Source: CAZOKH01 sp964580315 (GTDB lineage: Bacteria; Chloroflexota; Anaerolineae; Anaerolineales; Anaerolineaceae). Taken from it: 45,069 nt of DNA. A program made the position numbers and the translations under genes. Shown here piece by piece: positions 39,494-45,069 of the stretch (the first letter of the stretch is position 1; every line of letters begins with the position of its first letter). The notes beneath the pieces are model-generated. The model worked only from the letters and a program-made list of their open reading frames with translations. It ran no database searches and was not told the DNA's origin. Location of the stretch: the NCBI GenBank assembly GCA_964580315.1, contig CAZOKH010000019.1, forward strand, positions 1 through 45,069. Direction: 5' to 3'.

Positions 39494-42004
39494 TTACAAA
39501 ACGTTGATGGGATCAACTTCAATTTGCCAGTCTTCAAGGGGTTTGCCGCGCAGAACGGCGGCAGGATTTGCCCCGCGCAGTAAAAGCTGCCAGCGGTAGT
39601 AGCCGTTTACCCGGCTGAAGTAGCACGGGGCTGGACCAATGATTTCAATATTCCTGTGCCCTTCGGCATGAATCCAGCTTTGCACCTGCGCCAGCATTGA
39701 TTGTGCAGCTTTTTCCGCCTGATCAGGCTTCAGGTGGCGGTACTCCATGCGCAGCAGGCGGCTGAAAGGCGGGTACCCCAGCTTTTGCCGGTATTCCAGT
39801 TCGCGGCGTTGGAAACCGTCAAAGTCATATTCGGCGGCGGCGCGGATGACATAATGCTCAGGCTGGAAGGTTTGCAAGATGACCTGCCCGCCCAGCGGGC
39901 TGCGCCCGGCGCGCCCCGCCACCTGGGTGAGCAGTTGAAAAGTGCGTTCGCCGGCGCGAAAATCGGGGAAGTTCAAGCCCACATCGGCCAGCACAATGCC
40001 CACCAGGGTCACCAGCGGCAAATCGAGCCCTTTGGCCAGCATTTGCGTGCCCACCAAAATATCGGCATTGTGGTTGAGAAAGTGGGTCAGCAGCACTTCG
40101 TGCATACCCTTCTGGCGGGTGGTTTCGGCGTCCCAGCGGATGATGCGCGCTTCGGGCAGCAGTTCCTGCAATTCACTTTCCACACGTTCAACGCCGGCGC
40201 CGTATTGCCGGATGCGTGTGCTGCCGCACGCCGGGCATTTTTGGGGCATCTGGCGCTGGTAGCCGCAGGTGTGGCAGTGCAGGTTACCGTCGCTGGCGTG
40301 CGCCGTCAGCGGCAGGTCGCAGCGCGGGCAGCGCAGCACATAACCGCAGTCGCGGCAAAAAACGTAGGTGGCGCTGCCGCGCCGGTTGATATAGAGGATG
40401 GCCTGCTGGCGGGCGGCGAGAGTGGTTTTGAGCGCTTCTTGCAGGGCGCGGCTGAAGATGGAACGGTTGCCGGCCTGTAATTCGTGGCGCATATCGGTGA
40501 CATGCACGGGGGGCAGCGGCAGGCTGGCGCTTTCGGCCTCGCCGGGCAGGTCGGGAGGCGGCGCGCCCAATTGCAGCGCCTGCTGGCGCACAGCCTCACG
40601 GTGCGCCAGAACGCGCAGCGGCAGTTTGACAACCGTCCAGTGCTGGCGTTGAGCGCGGTACAGCATGCTCACGTCGGGGGTGGCGCTGCCCAGCAGCAGC
40701 AGGCTGCCGGTCAGGCAGGCATATTGTTTGGCGGCATTGAGGGTGTGATAGCGCGGCTGCGTGTCGCTCTGGGCGTAGCTGTCATCATGGCATTCATCCA
40801 TCACAATTAAACCGGGGTTGGGCAGCGGGGTGAACAGGGCGCTGCGCGGCCCGATGATGAGCTTTAACAAACCGGCGCGCGCGCGCCGCCAGGTGTCATA
40901 ACGCTCACCCGGCGAGAGGCGTGAGTGGATGACGCCCACCTGCCCGGCAAAGCGCGCCGAGAAGCGGCGCACGGTCTGCGGGGTCAGGCTGATTTCGGGC
41001 ACCAGCACAATGGCCTGGCGTCCCTGTTGAAGGGTTTCTTCCACGGCGCGCAAGTAGATTTCTGTTTTGCCCGAGCCGGTGACGCCGTGCAGCAGCACTG
41101 GCGGCTGCACCTGCCCACTGCCGGCTGCCTGCAAAGCGCCAGAGATGGTTTGCCAGGCGGCTTGCTGATGGGCGGTGAGCTGCGGAGGGGTATCGGGCTG
41201 CCAGGCAGCAGCGTTGGCCAGCGGGTCACGCCACACTTCGGTTTCGCTTAAAATCACCAACTCCATCTCGGCCAGGCGCAGCAAATCGGGCATAGCACCG
41301 CCGCAGGCGGCGAACACCCAGGTGGTTTCCACTGGCAGCGGCTCGCCTGCCAGGTGTTCCAGCATGGCAATGCGGCGCTCTCGGGCGGTTGATTTGCCTA
41401 CAAGGTCATACTGCTTTCGGGCTTCTTCAGGAGAGACGGCCAGTTGCACTGTGCGCACCAGCTTGGGGCGCACGCTGGGCGGCGGCAGCACGGGTTGTGC
41501 CCGCAGCCTTCCACTGTGCACCAGCGATCGGGCGGCGCTTTTCCATTCCTGGTGCGGAAAGGCGGCGGCCAGTTGGCGCCCGCGCAGCGCGCCGCGTCTT
41601 TGCAGCGTTTCCAGGATGCGCTGCTGGGTGGATGTTTTGGGCGGGGTTTCAGAGCCTGGAACCAGTTCATACAGGGTGTCAGCCTGCTGGCTGAGCCCCG
41701 GCGGCAGCATGAAGGTCAGGCAAATGGCCAGGGGGGTGAGGGTTTGGTCTGATAACCACTGCGCCAACTGCAACTGGGCGGGGGTGAGCACCGGCCGGGC
41801 ATCGAGCAGCGCAGAAAGGGGGCGGGTTTCCAGCACCTGCGGCGATTCCACCTGGCGCAGCACCACACCCTGTGCCGTGCGTACTCCAAAGGGAACTTCC
41901 ACCAGGCAGCCGGGAGCAACCTCCCCTTCCAACTCTGGCGGGGTGTGATAATCGAAGACGCCGTTAATTTGTGGAATATTGACTGCGATCTGGAAGTAAC
42001 TCAT
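39494..42004 (-). CDS. priA: Primosomal replication restart helicase PriA
   Basis: The 836-aa 3'-5' DNA helicase reloads the replisome at stalled forks. It has an N-terminal DNA 3'-end-binding domain ('IAVNIPQINGVFDYHTPPEL'), Walker A 'LLHGVTGSGKTEIYLRAV' (about 303-320), Walker B 'LIVMDECHDDSY' (about 398-409; Asp-Glu-Cys-His where most PriA have Asp-Glu-Glu-His), and eight zinc-binding Cys ('CRDCGYVLRCPRCDLP', 'CHTCGYQRQMPQKCPACGS', about 560-607). The helicase C-domain has 'DILVGTQMLAKGLDLP' and 'TQVAGRAGRSPLGGQV'. Length and order are normal. The MEMO-like gene lies 41 bases upstream on the same strand. Confidence 0.95.
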   Translation of the reverse strand: MSYFQIAVNIPQINGVFDYHTPPELEGEVAPGCLVEVPFGVRTAQGVVLRQVESPQVLETRPLSALLDARPVLTPAQLQLAQWLSDQTLTPLAICLTFMLPPGLSQQADTLYELVPGSETPPKTSTQQRILETLQRRGALRGRQLAAAFPHQEWKSAARSLVHSGRLRAQPVLPPPSVRPKLVRTVQLAVSPEEARKQYDLVGKSTARERRIAMLEHLAGEPLPVETTWVFAACGGAMPDLLRLAEMELVILSETEVWRDPLANAAAWQPDTPPQLTAHQQAAWQTISGALQAAGSGQVQPPVLLHGVTGSGKTEIYLRAVEETLQQGRQAIVLVPEISLTPQTVRRFSARFAGQVGVIHSRLSPGERYDTWRRARAGLLKLIIGPRSALFTPLPNPGLIVMDECHDDSYAQSDTQPRYHTLNAAKQYACLTGSLLLLGSATPDVSMLYRAQRQHWTVVKLPLRVLAHREAVRQQALQLGAPPPDLPGEAESASLPLPPVHVTDMRHELQAGNRSIFSRALQEALKTTLAARQQAILYINRRGSATYVFCRDCGYVLRCPRCDLPLTAHASDGNLHCHTCGYQRQMPQKCPACGSTRIRQYGAGVERVESELQELLPEARIIRWDAETTRQKGMHEVLLTHFLNHNADILVGTQMLAKGLDLPLVTLVGIVLADVGLNFPDFRAGERTFQLLTQVAGRAGRSPLGGQVILQTFQPEHYVIRAAAEYDFDGFQRRELEYRQKLGYPPFSRLLRMEYRHLKPDQAEKAAQSMLAQVQSWIHAEGHRNIEIIGPAPCYFSRVNGYYRWQLLLRGANPAAVLRGKPLEDWQIEVDPINVL

Positions 42005-42045
42005 AAAGGATGCCGGGATGTTGTTTAAATTTTCTTTAAACGGGC

Positions 42046-42888
42046 CTATTTTAAAATCACAGATGCGCCGTAACCAACCACCGATGAGGAGTCTCCGGTT
42101 TCATCGGCCGATGTGCTGTGATGCAAGTTCTGCACGCGCTGCGCACCAAGTTCCTGCGCCGCCCACAGGATGACAGCCACCGCGCCGGCTCCGCAGGCAA
42201 AGCCTTTGCCGCTTTCGTCGGTGTGCAGCACACCTTCGGGTGAGAAGGCTTCAAATTGATCCATCATCTTTCGATCCAGTTCATTGGCCAGCGGTTCAGG
42301 ATAGAAATGAGATAAATCTGTACTGGCCACCAGCAATACCTTTTGATCTTTAATGGTTTCTGCCAGGCAGTGACCAATTTGCTTCAAATGGCGGGCATCG
42401 TGGGTGCGGATCATTAAAGGAAGCAGTAGAAAGTCATTGGTCAGGGCGCATTGTAGAAAGGGAATTTCAATCTCCAATGAGTGTTCCGGATCGCGGGCAA
42501 TTGCGGTGAGCGGCAGCCCGACAAGCTCGGTATATTTCTTCGAAAAAATATTTAATGCATTGCGGTCAATTTCAACGGCGCCCAGCGGTGTGGCGTAGGC
42601 GGCGTGCGCGCTGGTGAGCAGTGAAGCAGGGTGAAAGGCGTGCATGGGCGAGGCAATCACCACCAGGTCAAAGGAAGACCCCCGCACGGTGCGAAAGGCA
42701 TGACCGGCCGTGCGGCCTGAGTAGCGGTGCCCGGCGTGCGGTGCAATGACGCCCAGCACTTCTCCCTGCAGGGGGGAAAGTTCCGCCTCATCCAGATAGG
42801 TGTTCACCTGCTTTCGTAGTACATCAGGGTTGCCTGCATACCAGGCTCCCGCAATGGGAGACGGCCGCAAATCAGGTACTACAGACAT
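42046..42888 (-). CDS. AmmeMemoRadiSam system protein B (MEMO1 family)
   Basis: The 280-aa protein matches the MEMO family, related to non-haem iron LigB-type dioxygenases. Marks: 'RPSPIAGAWYAGNPDVLRKQ' at the N-terminus, 'VIAPHAGHRYSGRTAGHAF' (about 42-60; metal His), 'VVIASPMHAFH', 'DPEHSLEIEIPFLQCAL' (about 136-152), and 'VASTDLSHFYPEPLA' (about 182-196; metal His). In many prokaryotes it accompanies AMMECR1 and a radical-SAM protein; neither is visible here. AGGAGG 9 bases before the ATG at 42888 selects this start over one eight codons earlier. An extended -10 (TGCTACAAT, at 42939-42947) is upstream. Confidence 0.85.
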   Translation of the reverse strand: MSVVPDLRPSPIAGAWYAGNPDVLRKQVNTYLDEAELSPLQGEVLGVIAPHAGHRYSGRTAGHAFRTVRGSSFDLVVIASPMHAFHPASLLTSAHAAYATPLGAVEIDRNALNIFSKKYTELVGLPLTAIARDPEHSLEIEIPFLQCALTNDFLLLPLMIRTHDARHLKQIGHCLAETIKDQKVLLVASTDLSHFYPEPLANELDRKMMDQFEAFSPEGVLHTDESGKGFACGAGAVAVILWAAQELGAQRVQNLHHSTSADETGDSSSVVGYGASVILK

Positions 42889-43107
42889 GTTTCTACCCTC
42901 CTGGCGCAGCAATGAGTTGATCTGGCTGCGCCGATTCTATTGTAGCATACGCAATACCGAAAGAAATCAACCAATACTGAACCTTTTGAGCCTGTGTGGG
43001 GTTTAACTATTAAACCTGCCGTCAATAAATTCATCATTTTGCCGATACTATTTTTAATGATCATCGGCGTTATTTCTTTCTTTTTTTATTTTTCGCGAGG
43101 TGTTATT

Positions 43108-43197
43108 ATGTCAGCTATTGTTACCCTTACCGCAGCACTGGTCAGTATTCTTTTTGCAGCTTTCACCTTTGTTGGAATTGGATCGAAACCGTCCTGA
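43108..43197 (+). CDS. Possible 29-aa single-TM peptide
   Basis: After GAGGTG and six bases, an ATG opens 29 codons: 'MSAIVTLTAALVSILFAAFT' followed by FVGIGSKPS. This is one hydrophobic helix with a short charged end, like known small membrane proteins. A longer in-frame reading from 42994 adds another hydrophobic segment but lacks a ribosome binding site. The other bases between 42889 and 43385 hold only promoter-like sequence and the palindrome at 43323. Confidence 0.35.
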   Translation: MSAIVTLTAALVSILFAAFTFVGIGSKPS

Positions 43198-43322
43198 GTT
43201 TTGATCTGACGGGGTACAAAGGGGGAAAACTGTTTTTCCCGTTTCTCCGGGCGGATGGGATGCCGCCTGGGAAGCACATTTTTCTGCCTTTTTTCTGAAA
43301 AATCAACGCTATTTTTACATGG

Positions 43323-43351
43323 TTAACACCTGTTCTGTGTTAAATTATGTT
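43323..43351 (+). promoter_or_regulatory. GGDEF gene promoter with palindrome
   Basis: TTAACA (43323-43328) and TATGTT (43346-43351) are exactly 17 bases apart, 34 bases before the ATG. The -35 is the left arm of a perfect inverted repeat, TTAACAC-N7-GTGTTAA (43323-43343), which looks like an operator for an unknown repressor or other regulator. Confidence 0.5.
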
Positions 43352-43385
43352 TACCTTAAACCCCGTTAATGTGTGACTTGCCTGT

Positions 43386-44882
43386 ATGAATGTAAAACCG
43401 GCCATTTTCCCAATTCCGCGACGATCCATCTCTCGAACCATCTATTTGGTCGGGGTGGTGTTTTGCAGCGTAGTGATGGCCTGGTTAATCCTGGGCGACC
43501 GCATCTGGGCGGCGCTTTCTACCAAAATTTCCATTTTGGCTGCCTATCGTTGGGCAGCCGATGTTTTATTTGCCCTGGGGCTGGGCTTTGGCATTATTTT
43601 TGTCTTACGCCACCTGTGGATTCGCCTGGATGATACGCGCCAGGAGTTGAAAGAAAGCCTGGAAGAACACCAATCGGTGATTGAGACCGCCATGGAAGCC
43701 ATCTGGGTGACCAACTCGCGCGGGCAAATCACCTATACCAACCGCGTGATGCGTGACTTGCTGGGCTATGCGCCTGATAAGATGTTTTTTCATAACTTCA
43801 CCGATTTCCTGATGACGCCATTTCCGGCTGCCATTGAGGCAGGCGAAGAAACCAATACCCGCCGCAAGTTTGACCTGTGTTTTATCCACCGCGACGGGAC
43901 CCCGGTGTGGGTGATTGCGGCGCTCAAGCCCTTGCATAATGCCCGCGGCGAGTTTCGCGGTATGATGGGCATGGCGGTGGATATTTCGGATCGGCGCAAC
44001 GTGGAAGAAGCCTTGCAGCAAAGTGAAGCCCGCTTTCGGCTGCTGCTGCAAAGCCAGGGCGAAGGCACCATTTTGTTCAACCTGAAAGGGCATTTCGAAT
44101 TCGTCAATCCGGCGGCTGAAAGGTTGTTCGGCGTTGAACCGGACACCCTGCCCCACTATTTGCTCACAGATTTCACAACCCCTGAAAAAGCCGAAGAGCT
44201 GCTGCAAGAGGTGCAACGTTTACCGTTTCAGCGCAGCGTAACGCTGGAATGGGAAATTAAACCCATGAAGGGCAACCGGCGCTGGCTGCTGGTTACCATC
44301 AGCCCGTGGTTGGAAGCGCACCATGAACTGGCCGGCGGCCTTGCGGTGTGCCGCGACATCACCAGCCGAAAACGCAAAGAGAATCAACTGCATTACGACA
44401 GCACCCATGATGCGCTAACGGGCCTGTTCAACCGGCGATTCTTTGAGGACCAGTTATTAACCACCGGTAACGAGGCAGACAGTTATCCGATCAGCCTGGT
44501 GGTGTTGGATGTGGACGGTTTGAAGAAGATTAATGACACGCTGGGTCATTCAGCCGGCGATGAACTGCTGAGGCGCGCTGCCAATATTCTTAAGTCCACT
44601 TTTCGGGCGCGCGACGTGGTCGCCCGCATCGGCGGCGATGAATTTGCCGTGCTGCTGGCGGCGACTGACAGCAAAATTACGGCTGCCATTTTGCAGCGCT
44701 TGCAAAACCGCATTGATGAGGCCAACCAGGATCAGGAAGATTTCCAGGTGTCGTTGTCATACGGCGCAGCCACTGCTGAACAGAGCGAAGAGATTTCCAG
44801 TATTTTCCAGTTGGCTGACCAGCAAATGTATGAAGTAAAACTGGCGCGCCGTGCGGCTGCGCAAAATACCCCAGTTCCTTGA
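43386..44882 (+). CDS. Membrane-anchored PAS-PAS-GGDEF diguanylate cyclase
   Basis: This 498-aa sensor enzyme should make cyclic di-GMP. It has two N-terminal membrane helices ('TIYLVGVVFCSVVMAWLIL', about 19-37, and 'AADVLFALGLGFGIIFVLRH', about 58-77). A helical linker leads to PAS domain 1 (about 93-200; 'IETAMEAIWVTNSRGQITYT') and PAS domain 2 (about 213-330; 'LLLQSQGEGTILFNLKGHFE'). The GGDEF domain (about 335-490) has the intact active site 'RIGGDEFAVLLA'. The product-inhibition site Arg-x-x-Asp (RARD) lies five residues before it. There is no EAL domain. The signal is unknown. Confidence 0.92.
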   Translation: MNVKPAIFPIPRRSISRTIYLVGVVFCSVVMAWLILGDRIWAALSTKISILAAYRWAADVLFALGLGFGIIFVLRHLWIRLDDTRQELKESLEEHQSVIETAMEAIWVTNSRGQITYTNRVMRDLLGYAPDKMFFHNFTDFLMTPFPAAIEAGEETNTRRKFDLCFIHRDGTPVWVIAALKPLHNARGEFRGMMGMAVDISDRRNVEEALQQSEARFRLLLQSQGEGTILFNLKGHFEFVNPAAERLFGVEPDTLPHYLLTDFTTPEKAEELLQEVQRLPFQRSVTLEWEIKPMKGNRRWLLVTISPWLEAHHELAGGLAVCRDITSRKRKENQLHYDSTHDALTGLFNRRFFEDQLLTTGNEADSYPISLVVLDVDGLKKINDTLGHSAGDELLRRAANILKSTFRARDVVARIGGDEFAVLLAATDSKITAAILQRLQNRIDEANQDQEDFQVSLSYGAATAEQSEEISSIFQLADQQMYEVKLARRAAAQNTPVP

Positions 44883-44907
44883 CGTTTCAGGCCGACCGCG
44901 GTATAAA
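44879..44907 (+). promoter_or_regulatory. Promoter of tRNA-Arg
   Basis: TTGACG (44879-44884), exactly 17 bases, then TATAAA (44902-44907). The -35 overlaps the stop codon of the GGDEF gene. The start of transcription would be about 33 bases before the tRNA. Confidence 0.7.
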
Positions 44908-44946
44908 TAGGGCGCGCAGGAGAAACCGCATTTCTGCGTAAAGTAT

Positions 44947-45020
44947 GCCCTCGTAGCTCAATTGGACAGAGCGTTTGCTTGCGGAGCAAAAGGCTGCAGA
45001 TTCGAGTTCTGCCGGGGGCA
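44947..45020 (+). tRNA. tRNA-Arg (GCG)
   Basis: The 74-nt cloverleaf has acceptor GCCCTCG/CGGGGGC (with one U-G pair) and discriminator A. The D arm is GCTC/GAGC with an A in the D loop. The anticodon arm is TTTGC / TTGCGGA / GCAAA, anticodon GCG. The T arm is GCAGA / TTCGAGT / TCTGC. CCA is not encoded. Anticodon GCG would read CGC and CGU. Most bacteria use ACG (edited to ICG) for these codons, so the choice is uncommon. Confidence 0.9.
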
Positions 45021-45024
45021 CAAA

Positions 45025-45049
45025 GTGGAGAGAAATCTCCACATTTTTG
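45025..45049 (+). terminator. Terminator after tRNA-Arg
   Basis: GTGGAG (45025-45030), a six-base loop and CTCCAC (45037-45042), followed by ATTTTTG. It starts four bases after the tRNA end, near the edge of the window. Confidence 0.75.
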
Positions 45050-45069
45050 TTTAAAAACAAGGCTGCCGA

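Noticed and set aside
39700..41950. Several plus-strand frames of 100-260 codons
   Set aside because: Antisense to priA, which has complete helicase and zinc-binding motifs.

Overview
The window reads as bacterial chromosome, most likely from the Chloroflexota (class Anaerolineae or a close relative). This is an inference from gene content: a LysW-type amino-group-carrier arginine operon, a large MalT/LAL-type LuxR regulator, a fused pyruvate-dehydrogenase-like E1, a stand-alone Rho, and several families of dispersed intergenic repeats. There are no phage, transposase or CRISPR genes and no rRNA. Two tRNA genes are present, Leu(CAA) and Arg(GCG).

Layout. 1-1.4 kb: a DUF92 membrane protein and a truncated CBS-domain gene. 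1.4-6.9 kb (minus strand): an operon of a SorC-family regulator, a VOC-fold protein, a fused E1 alpha/beta 2-oxoacid (or acetoin) dehydrogenase, its E2 acyltransferase, a HicB-like antitoxin and a HicA toxin gene reduced to its two ends. A cluster of GATCA motifs overlaps the regulator's own promoter. 7.1-11.3 kb: YjjX-type phosphatase, membrane protein, methyltransferase, three tandem DUF427 genes, DUF952 and a family 2 glycosyltransferase. 11.3-15.8 kb: a small minus-strand gene, the LAL regulator, then a short operon (88-aa protein, possible 56-aa peptide, CPBP-family membrane protein) preceded by a lux-box-like palindrome. 15.8-20.2 kb: a SprA-like HExxH protein, a two-TM protein, an alpha-toroid-like protein, a DUF695-RraB fusion, YbaK and a thiamine-binding-like protein. 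20.2-22.3 kb (minus): an MFS transporter overlapping an Fe-S protein.

22.5-23.9 kb is the most unusual stretch. Two 148-bp direct repeats, each looking like a complete small-RNA gene (extended -10 promoter, about 100-nt body, 18-bp terminator-type hairpin), flank an MNT antitoxin gene and a HEPN toxin pseudogene. A third, unrelated promoter-structure-terminator unit follows, just before argG.

23.9-31.8 kb: argG-argH-lysW-lysX-lysY-lysZ-lysJ-lysK. These enzymes carry glutamate on the C-terminal Glu of LysW, convert it to ornithine and, with an ornithine carbamoyltransferase encoded elsewhere, complete arginine. 31.8-32.4 kb: a GxxExxY gene between inverted copies of a dispersed 25-bp repeat. 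32.4-35.0 kb: a Tat-exported DUF362 lipoprotein and a membrane polyferredoxin, presumably an electron-transfer pair. 35.0-39.1 kb: tRNA-Leu, a YchF-like GTPase, rho with a long structured leader, and a LysM-M23 peptidase overlapping rho by 4 bp. 39.1-39.5 kb: two intergenic repeat families. 39.5-42.9 kb (minus): priA and a MEMO1 homologue. 43.1-45.0 kb: a possible 29-aa membrane peptide, a PAS-PAS-GGDEF diguanylate cyclase with a palindrome in its promoter, and tRNA-Arg(GCG).
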